Shown: positions 38,501 through 46,610, counted from the stretch's first letter. The stretch: 46,849 nt of DNA from an uncultured Bacteroidaceae bacterium (GCA_905234555.1 CAJOHO010000008.1:1-46849); one strand, 5' to 3'. A program made the numbers and translations. The notes: generated by a model not told the origin, from the sequence alone.

Positions 38501-40325
38501 GACTCAGACTCAGATTTACTATTTCCGTACAGGAGAAGCAAATCCTGAAGTGGAGGATGTGACGGATATCGATGCTTATGTGGCATTGGCTTACCCCACA
38601 GCGAGTGGTGCGCTGAAAGCTAACGTGAAGGAAGATGTAATTGACGACTGGAAAGACATTGCGGTGACGAACAGTTCGAAGTTCCTAGTTTATCTGGAAG
38701 ATGCGCGTAACCCGAACGTTGCTCTGAGCCGACAGTTGTATTTCTACAGAGGTGGACGCCAGTATAAGAAGGCGGGCTATCCATTACAGGAGCCAGAGAA
38801 TCTGTACTGGGTGTTCAAGAGTACGAACGGAAAGCGGAGTTTCCTGGCACCAGCTGAGATTGTGACAAACGGAAATAGTCAAAACATCGTGCTCAATCAT
38901 GCATACGACTTCGACATCCGTTACGACAATCAGGGTATTCTCGGCTTGCTATATAAGTTCTACGAAACCAAGACACGCAGAGAACAAGAGGTAATCGGCT
39001 ATACGACCAGGAACGTGGGTGGACAGACACGGACTGTTCCTGTCACCCGAATGGTGGTGAAAACCGATTCTATTCCTCACTACAAAGTGCTGATGGGCTT
39101 CCAGATTAACCCACAAAGGGAAACATGGATGACGGGGCATACTAGTTCGGCAAGCACCTACCAGCTCATCTACAGCAAGCCGTTTGTGGGTACCCGTTTA
39201 GACCGAATCAAGACGGACTATACCAGCACCAATTTTATTTCCAGAGACTGGGATATGGTACACAGTTCCACTCACCGTCTCTACGATCCCTATCTTTATC
39301 TTTCCTATTTGGCCAACTTCGTCTTCGTTGGCGGACATCCTATTAAGGCCTACGGATTCGACTATCTGTATGTACCTGTGAGCGAATCCCTCATCTATAA
39401 GACGAAAGCGGGACAGAGAAGTGGTAACTACGTGGCATCGAAACTCAACAATATAAAGGACGGATGGAACGGTATGAGGACAATGTCACTCTATCTGCCT
39501 GGCAGCTATAAGCCGGCATTTGGCAACTATCCGCTCCCTGCCTTCGACAAAGCCTCGTTCAATCCACCGCTCATCAGTGCCTCGCAGCGTACAGCTCACT
39601 TTGTCTGTGGCAGCAATGACCAAACGCGCCTGCAGAACGTGCTGGGCGACATCGCCAGCACCTATTATCTGGCAGAGAAGGCTTCTGACATGCTGATACA
39701 CATTCGCAAGACAAACGGAGCGGCAAAGCAATGGTTGAAGAGTCCGTCGTCGTGGCAAACCGTATGGAACTTCAAGGATATGGATGCTAATTCCTTCAAG
39801 GCGTTCATGAAGCAGCGTAACGACCTCTACCGCGGTGCTTATCACACAGAGTCGTACAAGCGGAAAACAAGCACGGGATGGGATGAAGTGTCCATTCAGG
39901 TGCCTTGGTATCAGTTCCCGCTGACTTTTGGAGCTACGTTCAATCATGCGGGCAACACGGCAAACATGGTGCTCCAGGAGTCCATGCCGTCGATCGGCAA
40001 GTGCGACCGTGAGTCAAGCGGACTGTCGGGTTTGGTGTTCTACCGTCTGGCTGGAGGTTCATCGGGCACCTATACCTACAACAAGAAAACGAAAACGCTG
40101 ACTGTGACATCGCTCTCTTACAACAACAACGGAAGGGAATATTTCGATGCCCAGAATGCAATGAAGCACATCAGCGAGGTACAGGCGTCCTACTACCGTG
40201 TGAATGCCTTCGACTGGGGTACTGGACAATACTTTGTGATACCCTCACTCGGCGGACTGACCAACAACGAAAAGACGGTGACTATCAAGAATCCGCTGAA
40301 GAGCTGGAAGAATGATGGCAATTAA
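32589..40325 (+). CDS. Giant secreted beta-rich protein (2578 residues), unknown function
   Basis: The signal peptide (1-22, ending SSAQ) is followed by a region of about 600 residues starting SSLIINVDPAQEILPPEVGD. From memory this resembles the TANFOR-type proteins of Bacteroidota; I could not verify it. An acidic EEEEEDDD patch lies near residue 350. Residues about 780-1800 are long runs of amphipathic beta strands with many Asp, Lys and Asn. Residues about 1640-1790 are Gly- and aromatic-rich. There is no T9SS-like tail, no membrane anchor and no catalytic motif that I recognise. Its genes on both sides encode a barrel and a fibronectin-like protein, so a surface or periplasmic complex is plausible. 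It is one unbroken frame. Confidence 0.75.
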   Translation: MRQIPYILFTLLLLVTGRSSAQNASSLIINVDPAQEILPPEVGDYKANPGKYFSVQLVNMTSEEQKIYLTIQIEQTADVEGKPMSLSLSSPPTRMPATPIVVPANGNIDLTMEQMRRLFDHVPMKEMQFDAGILDKFGGSDFGLLPEGLYRVLLTAYKWDPALMNLSTGKVDVPIALSNPTITGSAFFRVCYRAQAPTFTTPTALMGTASLYNYEAVKFPLMNPVFTWTEPTLNCVRDMVPMYQYTLTVREMYVMENIKQTPEQALNNPILFSVRNMVAPQCLLDYSALQKLLDGHLYIAQVEATPIGAVGMNYAMVENRGKSPIMVFTPQMTGGEVPEEDLPDWITEEEEEDDDSFDISMTGYQIEIGEDDSLYVFRNPKLTKPDFDGNTNHTLFAGNSLRSAWEPPVFVGGKGENPDSLKFHYKLQIFNLAGQESPETAMEQEPLCEWYAKGEGEVAPPLDSEKSFDLLLDTAPWEQLKSYVSVAQPLLLRVVPECVGAKSVRFYDDEINILPFMYSDKLSDAFGNACNSKGVIEENRVPCTLSEKEMRGKEIFVGEYIMTMGNDVKMDKKTKAWSGTGFMLWKPFGQNVKVGVKFDGIFINSNRIMYEGVVKSDTKSNWAHIKDRASAYAKEYTDTKEVGDWIPDDIFTDWGLDNLVGYNQPEELKLLLGYETNTLGKKVKASQYYDYVRKGYAVYDNFQKKGVGGFPDIEVFLPLEISDVYKTPVDVQIVSMVFYPTYAQMNLLGMFSLPDNDITEDNILMFGAPKVCMDPDRVLPGAGYVTLLSDVKLKDPDSSFDFTFKAPQNLQTPTDGCYVKWDNDTISALSLHANVAVPGLLATNSQGHVIAGKTPHIEVHGWVSDWSDWVASVSIDPFTHEDTKGWVFEVKKMSYDHSARRNPTGLAFPTSNGYKKEEAGIVNGDDNTWQGLYIEKVNLKFPGGFITKGSSTITGEKMLIDASGVTLSLNYNNAIDVDWGGWAMKMKKIYMNIVQNNFRDCGFSGSMHVPLMSQNMEFVGNMYPIEREDGSSDFDCILKVTNEDKLKNIHFDFMLAELDLNRKQTYFLLESRASRQSESDSRPKPRVELCLAGDITIGGTAQANDFIMSENNKLPLKLKIPGIHFTQMRLANCERWISDDKMPEGKEIAKMQTEATKAYNDTKLPMMTWVKLADNKTYSSASGDFYFETGAWSVASVEKNIGPFKLGIKGYSLNVDLDNNLFTTDITGRFALVDKDDKYDNDLKNALLCADITISIDATIDKKTHDFKYKATRFSEIYLNANFCLVKLEGRLKLGADPATKSKGFQGLVNVSLPGDLLTFEADGGFYEHSAGYKWGFFYLGAGGRMGVPITPLKVTKLGAGIYFNCHPTDGNKTKVTPKKGLIGVMADLGLASQDGALLSGDFHASVLYDKSRNRLTTFLFTGKATAVGGIVDSEVTMKWQNDNRDKYFQLTATLDVAADGSSIVNALGQTVGASEIARQMKLLNDKWEAAKGAVTGTLDKAMGDHSGATAGHQTGANVSDVKSEQSKGPKLGAHANLDLKLTFREGGKDLSSTKWHVYLGEPEEKKRCSFTLIDFNTKIVKVNIGANFYFCVGNELPNNGELPPIPTKIAQFLNGQSKGGMEGADMSKANAARKRSLSMFTADSENVGGGVMLGASAYGYVDVDLGIFYGSMGAIAGFDVTMAKLRYTDCPGYGQMGWNGWYAEGQLYAYLYAKFGIYVNLGFWDKRFDIIDAGIGGVLRCGLPRPAYFVGDARIKLKLLGGLVNINRRFQFECGKVCSVFYGNPLDNFELFGESTLGTTNVYDGWGKKTDVVDPGMQVKPVFATQAPIGEHFRVLDENTLHDLEKSYAGDVGDLEMQSKRTFVFRHACEKKQEAVPMLLEYATMPDTTNLTTDPHDFFKRLWSDRRVKVYYLTRKDVGQTSFRIEDLSKNLKENRYYALVVQGKAKEIVTGQEQDPLFYENGGWHRRAWTQTQIYYFRTGEANPEVEDVTDIDAYVALAYPTASGALKANVKEDVIDDWKDIAVTNSSKFLVYLEDARNPNVALSRQLYFYRGGRQYKKAGYPLQEPENLYWVFKSTNGKRSFLAPAEIVTNGNSQNIVLNHAYDFDIRYDNQGILGLLYKFYETKTRREQEVIGYTTRNVGGQTRTVPVTRMVVKTDSIPHYKVLMGFQINPQRETWMTGHTSSASTYQLIYSKPFVGTRLDRIKTDYTSTNFISRDWDMVHSSTHRLYDPYLYLSYLANFVFVGGHPIKAYGFDYLYVPVSESLIYKTKAGQRSGNYVASKLNNIKDGWNGMRTMSLYLPGSYKPAFGNYPLPAFDKASFNPPLISASQRTAHFVCGSNDQTRLQNVLGDIASTYYLAEKASDMLIHIRKTNGAAKQWLKSPSSWQTVWNFKDMDANSFKAFMKQRNDLYRGAYHTESYKRKTSTGWDEVSIQVPWYQFPLTFGATFNHAGNTANMVLQESMPSIGKCDRESSGLSGLVFYRLAGGSSGTYTYNKKTKTLTVTSLSYNNNGREYFDAQNAMKHISEVQASYYRVNAFDWGTGQYFVIPSLGGLTNNEKTVTIKNPLKSWKNDGN

Positions 40326-40336
40326 AAGAAACGAAT

Positions 40337-42586
40337 ATGAACAAAGTTATTTTGATATTGCTCATACTATTGATGCAGGCAGGCAACATGGTTGCACAGG
40401 ATGTAGATGAAGAACCGATGGACTCGACGCTGATGACGGACGAGAGTGTCGGACTCGTACGTTCACCCATCCACCTGCTGGCTCGCACCTATGGTGACAG
40501 CATCGTGCTTCGCTGGGCACCAGAGGACTATGTATCGTGGAAGTATCTCAACCGCTACGGTTACGACCTTTACCGTGTAGGCGAAGAAGGAATGATCGAC
40601 ACTCTCTTCCGTGGACTGAAACCTTTGGCGAAGGACGATATGCTGCGCAAGTATGTCCAGGAGGACAGCCTGGCGGCTATGGCAGCCGAACTCACCTGGG
40701 GCAACGGACGCATGAAATATGACCAGACACGAAACTATCCCGGCTCTATGGGGGCACTGTTGGAAATGAGCGAGGAACAGAACATGATGTTCGGATTGGC
40801 CGTCCTCCTCAGCGAGTGGCGTACCGACCTCGCCAACGACCTCGCCATGCGCTGGGTGGATAGAGATGTTAGGAAAGGTGAGCATTATGAGTATGTGCTG
40901 CGACCCACCGTCTGGGACGAGGATTCCACCATTATTTTCCAGCCAGGCATTCTGGAGGATGTGGAGAACACCATCTACAAACCACTTCCCTTTGAAATAG
41001 AAATCAACGACAGCCTCACCAGCACTTACGGACTGACACTTGAGTGGTCGCTTGAGAACTACAGCAGTTTCGAAATCGAAAGACGCGATTCCATCAACGG
41101 ATGGAGACGACTGAATGCTCGTCCGTATGTGCCTTTCCTAAACGACGGTTCAGACCAGACAACCGCTCTCTTTGCTGATGCCGTTCCCACAACCGGTACA
41201 TACGAATACCGCATCTTTGCCCACGACGCTTTTGGTGAACTCACCGAACCATCACCCATCCACAAGGTGAAGATTACCGATAGCGACCCACCCGTTCCCC
41301 CACTGTTGAAGTACATTGTCATCGACCGAGTGAAGAGTGAAGATAGAAGCGTGAAGAGTGAAGAGTGGGATGAAAAGATTCTGGCGCACATATTCTGGAC
41401 GAAGGATTCGTTAGAGGAAGATTTCATTGGTTATATGCCCCTCTACTACAACGAACGTGTGACAGGCAAGGAATGGAAAAAACTCCTCGATCACCCTGTG
41501 GCATCGACCGACACGACCTGTGTGGTGGATGTGACAGGGTTGAGTACGGGTATGCTGGTGATTGCAGCCTATGACCGTGCTGGCAACATGTCGGCATCCA
41601 TGCCCCAGCAACTGCGTATAGAAGACCTGAAGGCTCCCGAACCTCCCCAAAACTTCCGTGCCGATGTGAATGAGAACGGAACGGTTAAGCTGACGTGGAC
41701 GGCACCCGCTGACGATGTAGCATACTATCAGCTGGCTTTCGCCAACGACACCACCCATACGTTCATGATTCTCAATGAGGGAGGCATCATCGATACCACC
41801 TATACCGACACCCTGGCTTTGGATGTCAACCAAAAGTACATCTATTATAAGGTACGGGCGACGGACTACTCCACTAACGAGGGTGACTGGACCCCACCAC
41901 TTCAGGTGGCGCGCCCCTCGCTGGTTCCTCCATCGGTAGCTCACCTCGACACCATCTGGCACGATGCCGATGGTATCACCATGCGATGGGTGGCAGGACG
42001 CGAAGCCACGATGAGCCATCACCTCGTCTATCGGCAACTCAAAGGCGACAGCAGCTGGCAGGTCATTGCACGCTGCGATGCCGACTCCGTAAAATTGGCT
42101 GGTGACATGATTGAGATCTTCGACAACCCGCCATACAACCGAACCCGACGCTATCGCTATGCCGTGGAGTCGTTCAACACACAGGGTCTCAGTAGTGGCA
42201 AAAGCCTTATCTATACCGTGCTCCACCAAGGCTCCATCTTGCTGAAGGCCAACATTGACCTGGCTGGTCGCTATATGCCTGAAGAGAATGCCACACGTTT
42301 GTCGTGGAGCGTGAAGAGTGAAGAGAGAAGCGAAAATCCCACAGACTATTACTTCAGCATCTATCGAAAAGCTGCAGGCGATGACCTCTTCCGTTTCGTC
42401 ACCACCGTCAGCAAAGGCACAACTCTCTATGAGGATGTCTTGCTGAAACCTGGCGAAAAGGCCGATTACTACGTCAAGATGGTCTGTAAGGACGGACAAC
42501 GAAGCGCACCTTCCAACATCGTAACAATTGAAGCACCCCTTTCATCTGGAATGGAGGGTGTGTCCAAAGGAATACATAAAGAATGA
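40337..42586 (+). CDS. Secreted fibronectin type III-like protein, unknown function
   Basis: This 749-residue protein has a signal peptide (1-20) and several fibronectin-like modules, for example APEPPQNFRADVNENGTVKL followed by YYKVRATDYSTNEGDW (about 433-525), and others near 235-315, 530-620 and 650-735. It begins 11 bases after the giant gene and its stop overlaps an ATG of the next frame. Two stretches, VKSEDRSVKSEE (about residues 333-344) and VKSEERSE (about 660-667), are coded by the GTGAAGAGTGAAGA word that is otherwise intergenic. Likely part of the same surface assembly as the giant protein. Confidence 0.8.
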   Translation: MNKVILILLILLMQAGNMVAQDVDEEPMDSTLMTDESVGLVRSPIHLLARTYGDSIVLRWAPEDYVSWKYLNRYGYDLYRVGEEGMIDTLFRGLKPLAKDDMLRKYVQEDSLAAMAAELTWGNGRMKYDQTRNYPGSMGALLEMSEEQNMMFGLAVLLSEWRTDLANDLAMRWVDRDVRKGEHYEYVLRPTVWDEDSTIIFQPGILEDVENTIYKPLPFEIEINDSLTSTYGLTLEWSLENYSSFEIERRDSINGWRRLNARPYVPFLNDGSDQTTALFADAVPTTGTYEYRIFAHDAFGELTEPSPIHKVKITDSDPPVPPLLKYIVIDRVKSEDRSVKSEEWDEKILAHIFWTKDSLEEDFIGYMPLYYNERVTGKEWKKLLDHPVASTDTTCVVDVTGLSTGMLVIAAYDRAGNMSASMPQQLRIEDLKAPEPPQNFRADVNENGTVKLTWTAPADDVAYYQLAFANDTTHTFMILNEGGIIDTTYTDTLALDVNQKYIYYKVRATDYSTNEGDWTPPLQVARPSLVPPSVAHLDTIWHDADGITMRWVAGREATMSHHLVYRQLKGDSSWQVIARCDADSVKLAGDMIEIFDNPPYNRTRRYRYAVESFNTQGLSSGKSLIYTVLHQGSILLKANIDLAGRYMPEENATRLSWSVKSEERSENPTDYYFSIYRKAAGDDLFRFVTTVSKGTTLYEDVLLKPGEKADYYVKMVCKDGQRSAPSNIVTIEAPLSSGMEGVSKGIHKE

Positions 42587-42594
42587 GTTGCATC

Positions 42595-43311
42595 ATGAAG
42601 AAAGGGTTTTACATAGTAATCATAGCAACCTGCTGTCTGTCGGCTTGTGGCGATCTGTTCGAGTACCAACCCACGGATGGCGACTGCACTATGACATTCG
42701 ACCGTCATGAATACAACCTCATGGTAGGCGATACTGGCATCATTCATCCACATTTCGATCCTGACAGCATTGAGAACCAGACGGTTTATTGGATGTCAGA
42801 GCATCCCTTCATAGCTACGGTTGAAGACAACCTCCTTCTGGCACTCAGCCCCGGCGACGTGGTGATTACAGGCGTATCCGTCGCCCATCAGGTCTATGAC
42901 ACCTGTCTCGTTCATGTGATGCCTGAATGGCAGATTGATCCCGATCAATGGGCTTACGACATGGTGGTCTATGCCCAGCCTACCTACAAGGGGCAGCCAC
43001 TTACGGGAAGTCAGATTGTGGCTGCTTTCTGCGGCGACGAAGTGAGAGGCGTTGGCGAATGGATAGCGGTGGATGGTAAGCCATTCTTATGCCTTCGTAT
43101 CTATAGCCGTTTCAACCCTGCCGGACCCTTCGACTCCGAACTGAACCCACAAGACCCGCTCTATCCCTACGACGGCATTGTAGCACCCGAACGGATGTGT
43201 TTCCGGCTCTACGACCGCAAAACCCAGGAATTGGTCCAGCTACCCGACTCACTGACCTTCGATGGTGAAGCCCACGGAACCCTCTCACAGCCCTATCCCC
43301 TGGATTTTTAA
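42595..43311 (+). CDS. Lipoprotein with Ig-like domain and VAAF-type domain
   Basis: This 238-residue protein starts at MKKGFYIVII (42595); an ATG four codons earlier overlaps the stop of the upstream gene and is also possible. The lipobox LSAC places the lipid on Cys18. Residues about 32-108 look like a bacterial Ig-like group 2 domain (TMTFDRHEYNLMVGD). Residues about 112-238 hold IVAAFCGDEVRGVG, the same motif seen twice in the protein at 28813. It is likely anchored in the outer membrane as part of the six-gene unit. Confidence 0.8.
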   Translation: MKKGFYIVIIATCCLSACGDLFEYQPTDGDCTMTFDRHEYNLMVGDTGIIHPHFDPDSIENQTVYWMSEHPFIATVEDNLLLALSPGDVVITGVSVAHQVYDTCLVHVMPEWQIDPDQWAYDMVVYAQPTYKGQPLTGSQIVAAFCGDEVRGVGEWIAVDGKPFLCLRIYSRFNPAGPFDSELNPQDPLYPYDGIVAPERMCFRLYDRKTQELVQLPDSLTFDGEAHGTLSQPYPLDF

Positions 43312-43381
43312 GGTAGAGTCTAATAATTTTGTCGAGATGCTTTAGTGCATCAGGCACATTTCTTTATAAAAAGCCTTGTTT

Positions 43382-45772
43382 ATGATAAAGATCCCGAATA
43401 ACATAGGAAGAACCGCGCTACGTATGTCTCTCTTCACACTTTACGCTACAATCCTCACCCTTCTGACCACCTGCACCGTCTTCGACAACGACTTGCGAGA
43501 ACATGCCGGTGAGACTGGCTACTACGAGGTGGCGCATGTTGAGACCGACGAATACACCCTCGACTACCAGTTTCAGGAAACAACCCGAGTGCTCAATGAC
43601 CGTGACCTGAGCTACGTAGCAGGAATCGACTACGCCAAGGAGACACTTTACTTCAACGGTTCCACACCCGACGACGTGTTGCCAAAAATCGGACAAGTGC
43701 TCCATCACGGTGTTTGTGATGAACTGCCATACGGACTCAACCACAAGCCTACCGCCATCACACGCGAAGGCGACCTCTACGCAGTAGCGATGGAACGTGC
43801 CGCCCTCAACGAGGTGTTCAAGGTGCTGAAACTTGACGGAGATTTCGTGTGGGGAGAAGACTCTGTTGCCCAAGACTCCACCGAGATGGAGGAGCGAATC
43901 GACGAAATCGAAGGAGGAATGATAAAAGTCCGTTCGCCCAAGGCTCCCACCAACTACGAAAAAGACTATTTTTCCGAATGGACTGAAGTTGACCTGTTTT
44001 CCGTATTTCCACATCTGAAAGGTAAATTGGATACTGAATATGTCAACGGGTTTGCCGATATACAAGGAAGCGTCAAACTCCGATTCCGTCCAATTCTCAG
44101 GCAAAAAGTCTATCTCGACATGGAGCAAGAAAAAATAGACGCCCGGACATCTATAGGAATGGAATCGGAACTCTATCCAACTGTGAAGGGAACCCTCAAA
44201 GCTAACATCAATCTTTTAAAAGTGCTCAAACTCGCCGATAAACTCAAAGGAACTAAACCCATCGTACCCGAACTTGCTCTGTTCATTACATACGCACTGA
44301 AAGGTGATGTTGTTCTCACATTGTCTGGTTCGTTTCAATGGAAAATAGGTGAGAAAACCTATATTGATATGGGAGCACGATACGGAATACCCAAACAAAA
44401 AGACGGGTTATACATCACACCTCAAAAGAAAGAAGACAATGCCTCATGGGGAGAAGATGTCATAGAGAAGTCCACATCATTTTCAGTGGAATTACTTATA
44501 GGAGGTGAAGTCAAAGTCCTATTCGGAAGCCCCACCGAATATCCAAACGTGGGTCTCAGTCTGGCTGCATATGTCGGTCCCAGCTGCAAGATTAAGAAAC
44601 CTGCATCCGAGAGTCTGATTGATTTGTACGATAGCTGTGTGCGAATCTGTATGCTGGCAAAGCTCGATGGTAAATTCTTCCTCAATATCTGGAAACACAT
44701 TACCATCGACTGGAGCTATACTGATATCATCGCCAGTTTATTTGGAAAACAGGGCGGTGCTCAGTTCGACATACCAGGAACGATAAAGGACATACGTTTC
44801 TTCCCTGCTGTAAATAATACCAGCTGCGTCTGCACGAATCCCAAGGGAACGGGCAAACCGGAGTTTCATGTTAATTTCGATATGCCCGACGAGGGAATAG
44901 TATCCTCCTTCTATTACATCGCCCCCACCATACGAATATGGCCACACAAAGTAACTTCTGGTACACCATTGCTCGAATACAACTTGTCAGCCATGAAAAA
45001 ATCTGGGGAAGGACATTATATGCTCGTTATGCAAAACGACAAACTCAAAAGAGATGTCGTCTATGACCTTGAAATCGTGACACGCATCGCACCTTTCTAC
45101 AACAAGGATGCGTGGCGCGATGCCTGTGCAAGACGATACGCATTCACCACAGCCTCACCTACCGCCTTCATCGTAGGTAGCATGATTACCGCACAGACCC
45201 AGCGACGCGCAATCAAACCAGTGAAAAACAGCAAAAATCAAGACTTCTATCCTGCAGACTGGAGCTGGAAATTCAGGACTGGAGTGGAGATGAAAGGACG
45301 ATCCGACATTCTCGAATGGGGATTTCTCGTCGGAGGAAAAAAATTTGAAGTGAAGAAAAAGCCAGAAGCTGACGCTCTCATCGTGAAGTGGGAAGTGAAT
45401 GAAAGTAAAAAGTCGGAACGGCACATCACCATCACGCCCTACGTAGTATTTAAAGTAGATGGAGAGGAAGAACCGCTGACCAACCTCATGCCCTCTTATA
45501 CCGTTGATCTAACATACAACCCTGAACTCAACACCTTCCACGAAGACGCCAAAGGGAAATATGTCTATAGCGGCTACGACAACGACGACCTGTATAGCTA
45601 CGACGTCGATATGACCGACAAAAAACTCGCCCCCCGACGTGGAACGAGTAGCGGCAAAGGAAAAGAAATTGTAGGCATCCCCATCGAAACAGCTGACTTC
45701 GCTTTTCCCGACACTTATACTTTCGACCAAGAGAATGCCGATGACCTTGATATTCGCTTATTCGTAGAATAA
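43382..45772 (+). CDS. Large predicted lipoprotein, unknown function
   Basis: This 796-residue protein is last in the six-gene unit. I take the ATG at 43382; an ATG at 43424 (MSLFTLYA) would give a shorter signal. The lipobox-like LLTTC has Thr before Cys, which is less common. The middle (about 240-420) has beta-strand-like KGTLKANINL and LIGGEVKVLFG runs similar in style to the giant protein at 32589. The codon use becomes more A-rich towards the end than in the upstream genes. No known domain recognised. No clear terminator follows. Confidence 0.7.
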   Translation: MIKIPNNIGRTALRMSLFTLYATILTLLTTCTVFDNDLREHAGETGYYEVAHVETDEYTLDYQFQETTRVLNDRDLSYVAGIDYAKETLYFNGSTPDDVLPKIGQVLHHGVCDELPYGLNHKPTAITREGDLYAVAMERAALNEVFKVLKLDGDFVWGEDSVAQDSTEMEERIDEIEGGMIKVRSPKAPTNYEKDYFSEWTEVDLFSVFPHLKGKLDTEYVNGFADIQGSVKLRFRPILRQKVYLDMEQEKIDARTSIGMESELYPTVKGTLKANINLLKVLKLADKLKGTKPIVPELALFITYALKGDVVLTLSGSFQWKIGEKTYIDMGARYGIPKQKDGLYITPQKKEDNASWGEDVIEKSTSFSVELLIGGEVKVLFGSPTEYPNVGLSLAAYVGPSCKIKKPASESLIDLYDSCVRICMLAKLDGKFFLNIWKHITIDWSYTDIIASLFGKQGGAQFDIPGTIKDIRFFPAVNNTSCVCTNPKGTGKPEFHVNFDMPDEGIVSSFYYIAPTIRIWPHKVTSGTPLLEYNLSAMKKSGEGHYMLVMQNDKLKRDVVYDLEIVTRIAPFYNKDAWRDACARRYAFTTASPTAFIVGSMITAQTQRRAIKPVKNSKNQDFYPADWSWKFRTGVEMKGRSDILEWGFLVGGKKFEVKKKPEADALIVKWEVNESKKSERHITITPYVVFKVDGEEEPLTNLMPSYTVDLTYNPELNTFHEDAKGKYVYSGYDNDDLYSYDVDMTDKKLAPRRGTSSGKGKEIVGIPIETADFAFPDTYTFDQENADDLDIRLFVE

Positions 45773-45938
45773 AGCACAGTCCCGTTTTTTTTAGAACGAG
45801 ATGTACCTGACCAAGAATCAATCAGACATATGAGAAGTGGACAGGTATTTCTATACACGCGCTTACACTTGGCATCGTGGTGGGACTAAATTTGTGCTGA
45901 CATTCAGAAACGGCTCTTTTCGATAAAAAACGAAAACA

Positions 45939-46057
45939 GTTAAGTGATTTGCGTTTTTCTCTTAACTATTATTGCGGAATTTGTTAAGTGCGATTCCGAA
46001 AATACTTAACAAAATAGAAATAATTTGTTAAGTGATTCCACTAAAATTGTTAAGTGT
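45939..46057. repeat. Array D: GTTAAGTG words at exact 22-bp pitch
   Basis: The TTAA core starts at 45940, 45962, 45984, 46006, 46028 and 46050, every step exactly 22. Words 1, 3, 5 and 6 read GTTAAGTG; words 2 and 4 are flipped (CTTAAC). Spacers are A/T-rich and unlike each other. It begins 167 bases after the last gene of the six-gene unit. The stretch from 45773 to the window end (1077 bases) has no convincing gene. Confidence 0.9.
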
Positions 46058-46256
46058 TTCTGGTTTTTATTGAAAATGGATGTCAATGGAAAGGTTGATG
46101 CCATCATATCTATTCCTGATGTGCTATTTTCGATACTCTTACAATAAAAAACGGGGGAAATAGCCAAATTATGGCATAAAGGTTTCTCGTTTGTTTGGAT
46201 GGTAAGAAGCATTCGATAATTTTGATTGTTCATCATCAAAATTATCATCATAAAAC

Positions 46257-46338
46257 AATAAGAGGATGTACTCCAAAAACAGCAAGAGGATGTGCTCCAT
46301 AAACAGCAAGAGGATGACTCCAAAAACAAGGAAGAGGG
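46257..46338. repeat. Array E: AGAGGATG words at 24-bp pitch
   Basis: AGAGG starts at 46261, 46285, 46309 and 46333, exactly 24 apart, with CAGCAAGAGGATG and CTCCA around it. The units are much more alike than in the 22-bp arrays. Since 24 is a multiple of three, the minus strand can read through as an eight-residue hydrophobic repeat (ILLLFLEY-like) in a small ORF from 46363 to 46169. I do not consider that ORF proven. Confidence 0.8.
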
Positions 46339-46359
46339 TACTCTCACGAGCACCCTCTT
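46332..46359. terminator. Hairpin at the right end of array E
   Basis: AAGAGGGTACTC pairs with GAGCACCCTCTT (one mismatch) around a TCAC loop. On the minus strand it is followed by CCTTGTTTTT, so it could end leftward transcripts. Its left arm is the last unit of array E. Confidence 0.55.
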
Positions 46360-46415
46360 TCATTCTCAATAAGTATTAATTTTTTTAAGGTAAAAAGATT
46401 GTTTTTAGGATGCTG

Positions 46416-46423
46416 CAAAGTTA
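46416..46423 (-). promoter_or_regulatory. Leftward promoter before array E
   Basis: Read on the minus strand this is TAACTTTG followed by CAGC, with CTTG 18 bases further upstream, close to the TTTG/TAnnTTTG pair. About 57 bases later comes the hairpin and then array E. The order equals that at 12580-12472. Confidence 0.55.
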
Positions 46424-46610
46424 CGCATTATTTCTGAAACACAAGCATTAAAAAACATGTTTGATAACATGTGTTTTCGCACACATTCGCACAAAACACA
46501 CAAAAAACACACTTTTTTCCTCTTTCCCGCGTCAAAATGTAAAAAAACACGTTCAAAAATCGCACTTTTTCGAACCCTCAAAAACCTGCCAAAAACAGGT
46601 TCATCTCCCC

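Noticed and set aside
46169-46369. Small hydrophobic minus-strand protein of 64-66 residues
   Set aside because: It is attractive because of the promoter in front, but the ATG is next to a hairpin and most of the peptide is a 24-bp DNA repeat. It is kept only as a possibility in the finding on array E.
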